Positions 1 to 11,493 of a DNA stretch of 56,000 nucleotides are shown in pieces (position 1 is the first letter of the stretch; each line of letters starts with the position of its first letter). Source of the stretch: Adiantum capillus-veneris. Taxonomy: Eukaryota; Streptophyta; Polypodiopsida; Polypodiales; Pteridaceae. The notes beneath the pieces were generated by a model. It was given only the letters and a program-made list of their open reading frames with translations, was not told where the DNA came from and did not search any database. Made by a program: the position numbers and the translations under genes. The stretch covers positions 103,090,912 to 103,146,911 of the forward strand of contig CM043963.1 of the NCBI GenBank assembly GCA_014529385.2, in the 5' to 3' direction.

Positions 1-1
1 G

Positions 2-667
2 ATGAACAAAAAAATGGAGGTAGGATTGCTACAGTCGGCCATCACGGTAGCCAGTGGACCCAGGCCCAAGCAGATCAATGAGCATCAAGAGGTAAAAGCT
101 CATTTTCTTGATATGCATTTGATCAAAGCACATGAAGCTGATGCCAGGCTAGAAGAGGTAGAAGAAGTGCCAACCAGGACTCACATGATGCAGAGAGGTA
201 TACTCAGGGCGCCACCCAGTTTTCTTCCTCAACAGAGCGAGGTGGTAAAAGTTTTTCAAGAAGAGGTGCCAGTTCCAGAACCAGCAACGAGAAAGGAAGC
301 AGTGGTCCAGGAATTGGCAAGTTCGAAAGAGGAGTTCGACAGTTCTCATAGCTCCAGCAGCAGTTTGGACACAGATAGCATGTGGGAGACGGAGTCCATG
401 TCTTGTAGGTACAAAACTTATTATGTTTTTCATGTAGATGAAGTGGAGAGCAATGTATGCGAGTTTCCTGCCAGTCATTTGAAGGTCGAAGAGAAGTATA
501 GTGTTTCACCTTGTGTGAATCTGCGAGTCGAGCAGCCATCTCTTGTGTCTTGTGATGGTGAGTCCCTATTGGAGGAAGAAATATGGTTTGATTGTGCATC
601 AGACCTAGTTGAAGAGCAAGTTTTTGAGGATGGCTTGTGGCTGCGGAGAGTTAACTCCGGCAGGTGA
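2..667 (+). pseudogene. Unassigned acidic coding block, first frame
   Basis: An open frame of 221 codons starts with ATG at base 2 and may continue upstream of the window. The product is rich in Glu/Val and has a Ser run near residues 113-123 followed by acidic residues. No catalytic motif is visible. It runs into a second frame at 609-1292 with a 59-bp overlap, and the two look like one former protein broken by a frameshift, because both have similar acidic composition. I do not recognise the family. It could be an accessory region of a retroelement or a decayed host gene. Coding status rests only on length and composition. Confidence 0.3.
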
Positions 668-1292
668 CTCTATGGAAGCTGATACAGGTGCAGCCTATGA
701 GAGTGAGGCTCCATGCAACAAGGAAGGTGTCGCCAACCTTGCAGGTGATGAGGTGTTTCAAGAACAGGTTGTCGCTCTAGCAGGTCATGTTCTTGAGTAT
801 GAAGAGATGGTTTTGGCGTCGTTTATAGAGGGTTTGGATATAGGTTTGCAAAGGGATCAGGTTTTCCTTGCTATGCAGCAGGTGGAGGCTAGCGGCAGGG
901 TTTTGCTATTCTATGTGATTCTATTGATAGCTATGTTATTGGAGGTTGCTTTACAGGTGTTTTTGTGTCAGTGGCAAGGTTTTTTTGTAGAAGACTACAC
1001 TATGGAGGGTTCTCTAGCAGGTCATAGGGCAGCTGCTTGTGGTACCAATGCTTCAAGTGGTCAAAAGTATGTTTATGGTTTGCATGAGGGCTTGTGGATG
1101 CAGGGTGAGGAGGCTCCATGTTATGAAGAACTGGAAGGATGGCCTATCTATTGGCCTACAGGTGCAAAGGAAGACTGGAATGTGAATGCCTTACAGGTGA
1201 ATGGCCACGACCATTGTTTTGTTTTTGATCCAGGCGGAGCCTACACTATGATTGGGGAAGCTTCGAGCTTTCCATTTGACCCTGGGGGGTGA
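609..1292 (+). pseudogene. Unassigned coding block, second frame, with one hydrophobic segment
   Basis: This frame continues the preceding acidic block in another phase. It has 227 codons. Residues about 98-120 form one strongly hydrophobic stretch (VLLFYVILLIAMLLEVAL and following) that would fit a single transmembrane helix. The last 30 residues contain two similar Asp-Pro-Gly-Gly phrases (FDPGG, then FDPGG at the stop). No known domain is recognised. An envelope-like accessory ORF of a retroelement is a possible but unsupported reading. Confidence 0.28.
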
Positions 1293-3400
1293 TGCAATAG
1301 CAGATGCTTTTCTCTCTATCTCTATCCTATCTATATAGCCACTGTCATTTTTCTTATGCAGTCTATAGATCTATGTTATATCATTCTCTCTATACAGACT
1401 TATTTTACCTAAATAATACTACGGTTGAGCATAAATGCTCAACGAGGGGGTGGGCAATGATCGTACAGCCAAAACTGTGTCGATCTATGGAAGTGCAAGA
1501 AGTCGAGGCATGGCATTTTATTGGCAAATGGCAAAGACCTTGAGCAGATATTTGATGGATCCAGGAGCAAGGTACACCGAGTTGGAGCACTCGCTAGTCA
1601 AAAGTGCAATTGTTTTTTGCTATCACAAGTAGCAGGAGCATATGCTTCTATCACATGGTTGGGAACGAGGCAAGAGGTGCTGGATGCAAGTATCATCAAG
1701 TTTGTGATATGGGATTTGGGGCAGGCTTTCTGCAAGACACTCGACTATCCAGATGTGTATGCCAAATGTGGCTTCTAGCAGAGTGAGGATGGCTTTCCAC
1801 CATATTGGTCGAGGTGCTCAAAGGTAATAGAGAATGATGGATACCTCTATCAAATGGTGCCGTAGTGTGTACAAAATGGTGGCTCCATTCCGGCAACCAT
1901 AAGGTCATGTTATAAGGCTTTGTGTTGAGCATAGCTTAAAGCGGAGTCGACGAGCAGCAGATGGGCAAGGAGAGCGCCGGTGGGAGTTTTGCATGGAAAG
2001 TCGGGGCCAGAGAGGAGAGTTGAGGGCGGCATGAAGACCACCTTGAAAAGAACGCATGCTGCATAGGTTGATTGACCGCCAATGGGCTGCATGGTTGAAG
2101 GGCTGCCACTTGCAGACAATTGGACGGACCGCGGGTTGCCTCTCGTGGGAACGGCAGCTTAGTCGCGAGGTAAGGATTTTTTAAATGGCCAAGCTATATA
2201 TAAAAAAAAAAACGCTGCAGTTTGCAGTCCGCTGAAAGCCAGAGGGCCATTTGGTGGCGTGCCATGGAAAGAAAGGAGAGAGCACGGCCAGTTGCATAAG
2301 GCAAGCCCGCCAGGTGAATACAAAAGGGGCACGACAGTTGCATGAAGGGGGGAGGCCAGTTTACAGAGGGAGTGCCCAATAGCGAGGTTGTTATTGGCCT
2401 AGCAGAGGAGGAAGACAGGGTCGCCAGAGGGGCGCGGCCGAGGGCCGCCTAGAGAAGGGGATAAGGGCCACCAATGCTTGGGCTCACCAAGGGAGCTCTG
2501 CAGAGGGAGGCACTGCAGGGCAGCTTGATTAAAGGAGGAGCCGGAGGTTGCATGGGACTCGCCAAGTTGACGGGGCAGGAAGGGTGGCGTGAGTAGAGCA
2601 GCACTGCAGTGTGGAGGTGGCATGGTCGAGAGCGAGGACAAGGGGAGGGCCTGAGAAGGGCCGCCAGAGGACCACCTTGAGGAGTGGGCTGCAGAGGAGG
2701 AGAACAAGAGGGCCTGAAGGGGCGGCCATATCACAGGGTGCGCCATCTATTGAGACGGCATGTGAAAAGAAAGGAAGGTCGAGAGCAGCCTGTGGGAGCT
2801 AAGGTGTATTGTTGTGAGCCACCAGAAAGTGAGCCAAGCAATCAAACTAGGATGGTAGTCTGTATGGGGATCCATCATTGTACACCCTTTTTGGAAGTTA
2901 TTGTCTACCTGATATTGGTTACATCTATCCGCGAATTTATCAATTCTTTCTTTCTCTGTTATCTATTGGTCCAGTATATGTGTATCTCGGAAGGCGATGG
3001 TGTATATGTGCTTTCTATATGGATGTTGATGTGTATAAGTCTGCAACCTTGAAGATAAACGGGGATATGTCAAGGATTGGATAGGAATTTGAGTGTTGAT
3101 TGTTATTGGAATGCCTATATGTCACATGGTGCTCTACAGTGTTATAGATGGAGGCTATCTGAACCTACTTTGCAATCGGATCTATCTAGTCAGGGTTGGT
3201 CGGGATCGGGCTTGGACAGTAATTGTTTGCAGATTGCGTATCGTGGTGTGTGTTTGCTAGCAGATAGGGGTGTTGTGAGATCATTGAGCTATATAGAGGC
3301 ATCGAGTTTATGTACTAGTGGTTTTTCCATTTCCCCCTTTCCAATGTTAGTTTTGCCTAGAAAGTTCAATGCGGACAAGCTCGACCAAAAATAGCAGGTT
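1293..3400. other. No recognisable gene; GC-rich middle section
   Basis: No conserved protein motif is seen on either strand. Roughly 1930-2800 is clearly GC-richer than its surroundings, and the open frames there on both strands are compositional shadows. No repeat pair, primer site or terminal inverted repeat was found. Confidence 0.5.
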
Positions 3401-4560
3401 TTGTACGTGGGTGTAAAAGACATGTCCAAAGTGCTTACCAAGTGGAAAAATGAGGTTCAACATTAAATTTTAGCCCTAAGGATTTTTCCACAAATTTAGG
3501 GATTTTTCCCAGCTCGTTCGGGCTTTTTACAGACAAAACGGGTCATTTTTGGACTAAAAATGGTCAAAAATAGCCTAAAAACAACTCAAAATAGCTCAAA
3601 ATGCCACATCCATGATGGTGCCATATTTTTTTAAGCTGTGGGGGAAATAGCAATAATGAGCTCATTTGGGCACATGAGCAAGGAGATACAGCCATTCCTT
3701 TACAGGGTGCTAGTGTAGTCCCGTGCTGCTTCCAGTACATGGTTGAGGCTGTGAGGCCTCCAATTAGGGTTTCCCCTCCTCAAATAACTACTTGGGCTTC
3801 TCCAATGAAATACTCAAGCTTCCATGAAATGGTCACGATGAAGAATCTAAGCATAAATTTAGGGTTTTAAACAGGGCGAATGAGCAATGCATCTGTGCAA
3901 TTGGGAGCGAGGCTACGCCTAATCTTCACACACACAAGAGTTTTGAGTTAAATCATGGTTCTTTTTCAAAGTGGAGCTTTCATGGCTGGAGTTTTGTTCT
4001 TTTTTAGTGTATTTTTAGCTTCAAATCATCTACTCCTTTTGCTTGAATTTGCTATAAATCCTCACAATCAGAGGCCCGACACTTTCCTTGTCGCATTGCA
4101 CACTTCTTGACAACGCGTATGATGTCTCCCTAGCTTGAAAATAAACCTAGAAGCTAACTTGACCCATTCTAAGCCTTCATTACATGATTATGAAAGCATG
4201 TACCAAGTTTCGCCCCATTTGAACCTCATTTTCTCAAACCTAAGCCAGAATATAACTCCAAGACCTGAAAAGAGATATAATGGTCACAACTTGCCCAAAT
4301 GACATCAAAATTGAAATCCAAGCATATATACATGATATACATGCTATGAGCTATGCACATATGACATATCAACTCATCTGAGCACTTGGACATCATACGC
4401 ATATGATGTCTCACAACATGACTCAAGTATCAAAATGCACTTTTGCTAATATGCATAGAACCCTTAGGCCCTAATTAGCTTATGTTTCAATTTTGAAGTC
4501 ATTTGGATGGCTAGAATCTAACAAATTGTCAGATTTGTAAAAGACGTTAACTTTTGCACT
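3401..4560. other. AT-rich non-coding DNA
   Basis: I see no gene here. It has short reiterations of phrases such as 'aaaaatggtcaaaaatagcc' near 3540-3600. It lies immediately upstream of the decayed coding block at 4565 and may hold its former 5' region. Confidence 0.5.
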
Positions 4561-4564
4561 TGGA

Positions 4565-6960
4565 GTGCACACAAGATCAATGGAAACCAGTAAATCGCCA
4601 GCAAAGAAGAAGAGACTTTCCTTGAAAGATATAATTGCAGTAGAAAATCCCTATACAATCCCCAATGAGACACTGAAGCCTGTAAAGGCTTGGGTGGATG
4701 AAGTAACTCTGGAAAAGGAAGGTCTGACAGTTTACCAAGGTAGATTTAGAGACCCCCAGGGAAATACCGTGGATATCCCCATGAATCCACGAGAAATCAT
4801 GGACTATGCCAGTAAAAAAGAGACCTTCACCTAGCTGGAGACAGCTGATTTGCAAAGTTCTTTAAAGCTCAACCAACAAGTGTGGATACACAAAGATTCT
4901 ATGAGCTTGCCAGCTTCATTCAAAAAGATGGCACAGTGGAGTTTACTGCTTTAGATGGCCAAAAGACTGAGGTGATAACTACCTCTCAAATCATTGCAGA
5001 TGCTTTGGGGCTACACAATATTGGTAGCTCAGTGAGAGAAAGAAGAGACAAAGTGAATGGCTACTCTCACAAGAAAACCAACTCCACTTTCAAAGATCTA
5101 AAGGATCCAAGGGTAGCAAAGATATGCAAGTTATACAACCAATACTTTCATGTATGCAACAAGCAGCCACAAAAGTATACAACACTGCCACATCCAGTAG
5201 CTACCACCATCACATGGACATTGAGAAGCAACATGCCCAAGGGAGTCAATTATGCAGAGTACCTACATGAGCAAGTAGTCGGAATGGGAATGGACAAACC
5301 AAAGTACTTTGAGGTGGAGAAGTCTTAACGAAGATCACATACAAAGCTATTGGAGCAAGAGGACGATGGCCAGACCCACCAACCCAAAATGAGTGGTTAA
5401 GACTTAAAGAAGATATAGAAGATGAACCACCTGCCACAACACGGCTCAAGAGAAAGCTAGAGCCAATACTACAAGAGGAAAAATCTGAATAGCCACCAAA
5501 GAAGAAAGGGAAAAGGGTAATGGCAAAGGAGTAGAAGCTAAAAGAAACAACTAGTCAAAAGGCAACATAAATTGAGAGATTGATCGAGAAATTCATAGTT
5601 GAACAAGCTCTAAAATGGGATTTTGAGGAGTATTAGGTGCCAGATCCAGAGAAGATCGGCGAGGGAAGCTCCTCAAGGCTGCTAGAAGACCAGTTTGATC
5701 ACTATATATGAGCTTATGAAGGATTTGAAAGAGTGATCGAACAACAACCCTTCACTGTCAAAGAGGTCCAAGATATCAAAAGGAAGATGAAAGAGATGCC
5801 AAAAACACAAGTGAAGGAGGAGAAGAAAAGTGACCAAACAAGAAGTACCCCACCACAGGAACCTTCCCCAAGTCCTATCTCTCAACCTCCAAGCCCGAAA
5901 CCCCCGGCATCTCAAGAGAAGTATTTACCTAAGAAGAAATCCGAGGCTGAACTAACACCAAAAGAGAAAGAAAAGGCCAAAAGATGCACCTATGAAGACC
6001 TCCTCAAAGCTAGATTGAGGATGCATTTGAGGATGTATATGGCACCTCTATCCCACCATGGGCTACAAAGGATGAAGAGAAAGTTGAAGCAAAGCCCAAG
6101 GACCAAGATTCACAAAGGACGCCAAAAATGTAGTCACCACAATCTGGAGTACCAGGGTTGGTACATATTCCACCTGTACCACAATGGATACCTTTGGCCA
6201 GCCCTTGGAGACCTCCTCTAGTGGGTGTATTGCTAAGTCTAGGGCATTTGATTCCACTATTATGCCCACTCCCCAAACCATCGGCAAGAAACATAATGGT
6301 TAATAATGAAGAAGATGTGAGAGATGCCCATTGGATATTGGAAAGAGTCAAATCATGATCTCTCACACTAGAAGAGGAAAACAATATGCTCCGAGCAAGG
6401 GAGCAAAATACACAAGAAGAATATGACAACCTTACAAGAATTTTCCACATAAAAATTCAAAGAACTGAGATGGTGGAGCAAGAGATGGACGCTCTCACTA
6501 ACATACTAAGGGATGTTGAGAGCGAAAGAGACAACCTTACACTGCAGATGATAGAGGTCTCAAGCGAGATAAAGAGCCTGCATGATGAGAAACACAAGAT
6601 AGAAGATGAGTTGGAAGCGGGCAAGGATGAGGTAGTGGAGCTAAAGGAAAAATTAGTGCTCCAAGAACTCACCATACAAAGACTCAGAGCAACCCCAAGG
6701 GCTACAAGAGCAAGCGGCTAGAGCTGATAGCCAGGTTGTGCAGGCTTTGGAAGCCCAAATCATAGCACTCTAAAAAGAGCTAAAGTTAGAATAGTGGCAA
6801 AGATTGCACATGGCAAAAGGATATTTGGCATCAGAAGAAAGATTACAAAAACAATAGCAAGAGCTCCAGAATGAGAATGAGGAGCTAAAGAAGTAACTAG
6901 AGATGTAATTTTTACAAAAATATGCCTCAAAATCAAAATGAAGCTCATTGTGTGCTACAT
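4565..6960 (+). pseudogene. Decayed gene: folded N-part, Pro/Lys linker, C-terminal coiled coil
   Basis: Consecutive plus-strand frames share one architecture. 4580-4834 begins METSKSPAKKKRLSLKD and reads to a stop. 4882-5328 encodes a folded-looking segment (phrases IIADALGLHN, DPRVAKICKLYNQYF, TTITWTLRSNMPKG). 5329-5700 continues with several stops, and 5733-6030 is a Lys/Pro/Ser-rich linker. 6386-6720 is a classic Glu/Lys/Leu heptad coiled coil that decays through further stops to about 6960. The middle segment is reminiscent of proteins carried by plant transposons, but I cannot name the family. At least six in-frame stops or phase changes mark it as a pseudogene. Confidence 0.5.
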
Positions 6961-7092
6961 GCCACATTTGGCTCTAGCAAAAAAGGGCTATGATGAACTA
7001 TAGACACTACAAAGGCTCTGCTTTGATGGGGAATAATGGATTGTTGATGAGGCATCTTATGGGATCTCTAATCACACACCAAATGGTTAGGC

Positions 7093-7342
7093 GCACAAAA
7101 CACTCATTGAGTCTTTGAATGTGGCGTTCTTGGTGTCTAAAGTATTCTCTACGAGCATCCGTGACGCTTGGAGAGCCTCATGCAAAAAAAAGGGCTTTGG
7201 CCATTGTTTGACCAAATGGTGTTGCCTTGTGGCGAAAGCCCTTTTTTTTGCATCAGGCTTTCTAAGCCATGACGATGCCCATAGATCACATTTTGGACAC
7301 TAAGGATCCCTGCTTCCGAGGGACTGACTGAGGGTCTTGTGC
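7093..7342. repeat. Inverted-repeat (MITE-like) element
   Basis: Left and right halves are diverged reverse complements. The outer ends are GCACAA at 7093 and TTGTGC ending at 7342. The inner core is ATGCAAAAAAAAGGGCTTT against its complement at about 7234-7254. Arms are roughly 105-115 bp around a spacer of about 28 bp. No coding capacity and no clear target duplication were seen. Confidence 0.5.
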
Positions 7343-7514
7343 ATTGTTACCATATACATGTGGTAGTAATCTATGTGAATACACTTAGGATAGAGCAGGT
7401 TGCGTCCTCCCGAGCATAGTCGCCAATAGCTCCAGCACACGCTTGCTCACTTTCTCCAATTTTTGTGAGCTTTGGTGAGAATTCGTAGGTCAAAAAACAT
7501 TTTGAGATGGCTCA

Positions 7515-7517
7515 AGA
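7515..7517. repeat. Target-site duplication (left), AGA
   Basis: AGA precedes the left CACTA end and recurs at 12936-12938 directly after the right end. Confidence 0.85.
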
Positions 7518-7550
7518 CACTACAAGAGGTTGTGTGCTCTTGTGACGCTG

Positions 7551-7768
7551 TTAGCGACGGAAATACACTGGGTTTTTATAACCCCCGGTGTCGCTAAAAC
7601 CGTCGCTAATAGCGTCGCTACGAGAGCGTCGCTATATACGACGCTATAGGAGTCGCTATCTGCGTCGCTATATAAAGACGCTCATAGCGACGTTTACACA
7701 GAAGTCTATAGCGACGCTTATAGCGACGCTCCAGAGCCATAAATAGCGACGGTTATAGCAACGCCCGA
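7551..7768. repeat. CACTA left subterminal repeat array
   Basis: About a dozen copies of the motif GCGTCGCTA or its complement TAGCGACGC occur in both orientations in some 220 bp. In En/Spm elements, subterminal motifs of this kind bind the element-encoded TNPA-type protein. The role here is inferred by analogy. Confidence 0.8.
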
Positions 7769-8143
7769 GAGAAATTTTTTTGGTGACAGGGCATTGAATG
7801 CCCTGCCACCCATCAACCATATTGTACTTGATTCACTTTTTAAAAAAAGTGCAAGGGTAGATAATAGACCCAAAATAGTCACCCACAAGACGCATTGTTT
7901 GCAAAATTGACAAGTGTAAAATTTACAATTGTACACATCATAGGCAAAATGAATTGATTGGCAAATGTAATAATGACAATTGTACAACATCATAGGCATA
8001 AAGAATTGATTAGCAAAATGAACTGCGGTGACAAATGTAATAATATACATGGTTCAAAAAGACGTATAAAATCCGTCTCATGATACATAAGCTATGAGAA
8101 ACCCTAAACTAATGCTATCTAGCTACGGCTAAACTGACGTCGT

Positions 8144-9465
8144 CTAGTCAGACGTCTCATCGCGTCCAAGCGGCGTATCTGTCGGATTCTGCAAAAAAAG
8201 ACAATAAGACAGCTTTCAGTAAGTATAAACATATAACGACATTTATAAAACAATACAAAAAATAGAAAAGAGTAAACCCTAATACTAACCATGCCGCCGC
8301 GAGAACTGAGAATGTCCATCAGGGCGTTCAAGCCCTTCCTGCCTGCGTACTCGCGCTCGTACGGTGTGGGATCACGTCCTGTCATCGACCACTGTCAAAA
8401 CATACAAAGATTTCATTATGTTAGAATTAAAAAACTCATAAACCCTAAACTATCGAACATAAAGAGCAATGCGAAAACACTTACAAAACCGGCCTCAAAT
8501 GATGCCCATCCATCGCTCCCCAAGTGGTGCGAGCTCCCTGTCTCTACTCGCGCTCTGGCTGCATCCTTTTGTTGCTTCCACTTGTCTGGATTCTCGCGCG
8601 CTACTTTCTTCGCATTCTTCCAATCTTCTTTGGCAAGCCAATCTGGTCTGTTCCACCCATGCTTGATTGCTTTTTGCACTTCGGAACGCTTGTGTTTGTA
8701 GTATTCGCGCATTCGAATCTTCATCAGGTCTTCATTGAAGCGTTGATCCCGTGTTGGAACCGGAAACTCATCATGAAGTATGCTGATGACTTTGTTTTTT
8801 AAATCACTTGGTACTTCACTCCATTTGTTTAGTATGTAGTGTCTAAATAGCTGAGAGCAAAGACCACGCATGCACGAGATCACATTCTTGCCGTCATCAT
8901 CCATGATGATGCCGCCGCTGATGTCGACGGAGTAAGGCAAGCCCTCTGGCCGGTGACGCGTGAACCTGGGTGTCCTGGTAGGGGTCTCTAGCGGCGTGTC
9001 GATGGGGGTACGTACGTCAGGTGTCTCCACCGGCGTTTGGGCCCCGAAGCGAGGAGTGTCGAGTGGGGTGGCTTCTGGCGGAGTAGGTAGAGGTGTGTAG
9101 CTGCTAGGAACAGTCAGCCACGCAAAACCTGGCGTAGATGGCAATGCTGTGGCTGGTGTGGGGGCGGGAAAAGAAGGGGAGGGTAAAGAGCCTCGTCGAA
9201 CACGAGGCGGTGTGGAGGCATCAGCGGCGGAATCCCCACAACAACCGCCACCGCCACCACTAGAGCGCCAGTGTCTAGACGAGTGTGAAGATCGTCTCGT
9301 CGACGCCGAAGCTTCGGAGCGCGCCGAATGCTCCGAAAGAGAGGGAGATGCGGATGGAGTAGGAACGCGCGATGATGCGCTAGAGCGATGATGCTCCACG
9401 TACCACTGTCTCTGCTGCGGTGACAAAGAAGAAAGAAACTCCTCATCAGCCATATGTTTAAACAC
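8144..9465 (-). CDS. CACTA ORF1, plant En/Spm-type transposase-associated protein, three exons
   Basis: Exons are 9465-8485, 8391-8290 and 8188-8144, with consensus borders: donor GTAAGTG, acceptor TTTTGACAG, donor GTTAGT, acceptor TTTTTTGCAG. All joins are in phase and give 375 codons ending GRDETSD. Residues 20-110 are Ser/Pro-rich and low in complexity, and 125-167 contain repeated D/E-T-P phrases. Residues 205-320 hold the conserved core (YILNKWSEVPSDLKNKV, then KQQKDAARARVETGSS and HLGSDGWASF) typical of the Transposase_24 (Ptta/En/Spm) family. This is probably the DNA-binding partner of TNP2 that recognises the subterminal arrays. No stop or frameshift was seen. The start may instead be the Met at 9453 (MADEEF); the upstream transposase frame ends at 9458. 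Confidence 0.75.
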
Positions 9466-10742
9466 ATATCCTCTGTTTCATTTTGTAGCTCCTTTGCATG
9501 CACCCCATATAGAGTAGTAGCATGACAAGATTGCACATGACAATCCCATATATGCGCTCATCATCTATGGTTCGCCATAGCATGTCCCGGGCTTTATCAA
9601 ATCCGTCTAGCCACTCTCCAATGTACACTAGGGACTCTGATACCAACCAACCTTCTGCCATGCTACCCTCAGAACGTGCCTTTTGACACACATATCCCTT
9701 AAGTGTTTTCATGAAACATTCTAAGAAGAACATCCATCTGGAATGAACTGTGCTAGCTGCGCAATCTGCAGGAATTCGTAGCACACCGTCCGAAGATTTA
9801 TTCTCCTCATGTCATGATGCTAGGGTGGCCATGGACTTACATTCGAAGAAATGCTTGATGCGAGGAAGCAGAGGAAAATGTCGCAAAACCTTTTGTGGAA
9901 TTTTTGTCCCGTGGAGATCTACTCGATATCTTTCGGAATCACATTTCGGACACTTCTCCATGTCTATGTATTCCCCTCTGAAAAGAATGCAGTCATCAGG
10001 ACAAGCGTGGATAGAATTGTAATCCATCCCCAAGTTTCGCAAAATCCTTCTTGCTTCATCTCGGGAATCTGGCATCACATTGTTAGCTGGTAGTATGTGC
10101 TCTTTAAGCAATCTACACAACATAAAAATACGATACAGTCATGTAAAAATCTATCAGATCATTATACATTTAGAGTTTTATTAAAGTAAACTAATTGTAA
10201 TAGATCACCTGAAAAGCGCTGTGACGCTAGTGTCACTCCATCCAAACTTTGCCTGCATGTTGAGAAGAACCAGGAGTGCTTTCAATCTAGACATACGTGC
10301 TCCATTATACAATGGCGTATCGGCTTCACTTTTCATAATCATCATAGATAAGCCTTTCTGAATCCATGATCGTCTCGATCATTTCATCAATCTCGGGCTC
10401 AAACATTGCCTCGTTGGGAATGTGCTATGCATGATCATCCCCCGAGCTGTCATACGCTACATCTTGTGGCCTCACATATGCTGCTTGACCAAAGCGCCTG
10501 CAAACACGTCTATTGGGTTGCAAGATTGCTGCTTGTTGGCCAGCGTCAGAGTCCGACGAGTTATAATTGGCAACAACTCGATCTATAATGGATGGATCAA
10601 ACTCGCCAAATTCGCGAACGTGCTGCAAAGAAACACGTCTTGTCCGTCGCACAGCATGCTTCCATTGATTACAAGGACATAAGACCCTCGTTGAGAGATA
10701 GGTGTTTCGGTTGGACGGTCCCACATCCTCGTCACTACTCAT
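9458..10742 (-). pseudogene. TNP2-like CACTA transposase, internally deleted
   Basis: Exon 1 runs 10742-10209 and exon 2 10112-9458, separated by a 96-bp GT-AG intron. Exon 1 starts MSSDEDVGPSNRN and has the CPCNQWKH region. After a TAG and a phase change it reads YNGARMSRLKALLVLLNMQ and FGWSDTSVTALF, hallmarks of TNP2. Exon 2 has LLKEHILPANNVMP, then IHACPDDCILFRGEY, KCPKCDSERYR and KVLRHFPLLPRIK. A TGA replaces a Trp just before HEENKSSDGVLRIPAD. The sequence then jumps to the far C-terminal part (MKTLKGYVCQKARSEGSMAEG). The central catalytic part is therefore missing. It ends 5 bp before the internal Met of ORF1. Confidence 0.85.
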
Positions 10743-10804
10743 AATGACGATAAAAATCTTATAACCTGGACAACAAATTTAATATTCTATTGGCATTCTT
10801 CGTC

Positions 10805-10807
<3 letters not shown>

Positions 10808-10885
<78 letters not shown>
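10808..10885. repeat. (CT)n microsatellite, 78 bp
   Basis: Uninterrupted CT dinucleotides lie inside the CACTA element just upstream of the transposase start. Confidence 0.95.
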
Positions 10886-10888
<3 letters not shown>

Positions 10889-11310
10889 CTCTAGTCATGT
10901 CCAATCCCCGCACACCTCGGTCTAGAGGTGCACGGAGATCAGAACCACCGGGTTATAATCTCGTCTTTATTGGTCAATACCTATATTTGTGGGTACAAGA
11001 AATCTACAGACCCACGTCTACATGATACTGCAGGTAGTGGACAAAACCCCTTTGCCTCTTCTCTAGCTGTAGCACTTCACAGCATCTTAACATCTTTTCA
11101 CAATAGATATTTTCACTGTTCGTCTAACTCTAAACCCTAAACCGTAAGTAATTCTTGCGTGCACTCGATCTAACGTAAATAAGCATAAATCTAAATAAAC
11201 GTAAATATAACTAAAAATAAACCTAAATCTAATTTAACGTAAGTCTACATCTAACCTAATCTTTAACGTCTTTTGGGATAGTTTCCTACGACGTTAAAAC
11301 TCTCTTCTTC

Positions 11311-11357
<47 letters not shown>

Positions 11358-11493
11358 GGTAAACCTAAATAAACCTAAGTCTAATCTAATATAACATAAA
11401 TCTAAATCTAACGTAAATTATGTTATATTAAAAACAAAGAACTAAACTAACAGGGATTATAAGAACCTTAAAACTGATTTAACACATAATTTT
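10886..11493. repeat. Non-coding CACTA interior with A/T-rich reiterations
   Basis: This stretch holds short phrases such as CGTAAATCTAAATCTAAC. A 110-bp unit starting near 11217 recurs at 11951-12055. A (GT)n tract occupies 11312-11354. No gene is seen here. Confidence 0.6.
11217..11330. repeat. Direct repeat flanking the captured HIPP fragment, copy 1
   Basis: The segment starts TAAACCTAAATCTAATTTAA and runs into the TTCTTCTTGTGTG phrase. It recurs with only a few changes at 11951-12055 on the other side of the HIPP fragment. A third short trace (TTTCCTACGACGTTAAA) lies near 12220. Confidence 0.8.

Noticed and set aside
1276-1296. G-rich run before TGATGC as a polypurine tract and LTR start
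   Set aside because: No matching LTR copy, primer site or pol domain is present, so the retroelement reading cannot be supported.
2399-2802. Ser/Pro/Arg-rich frames on both strands
   Set aside because: They lie in a GC-rich stretch where stops are rare. There is no motif, and both strands are equally open.
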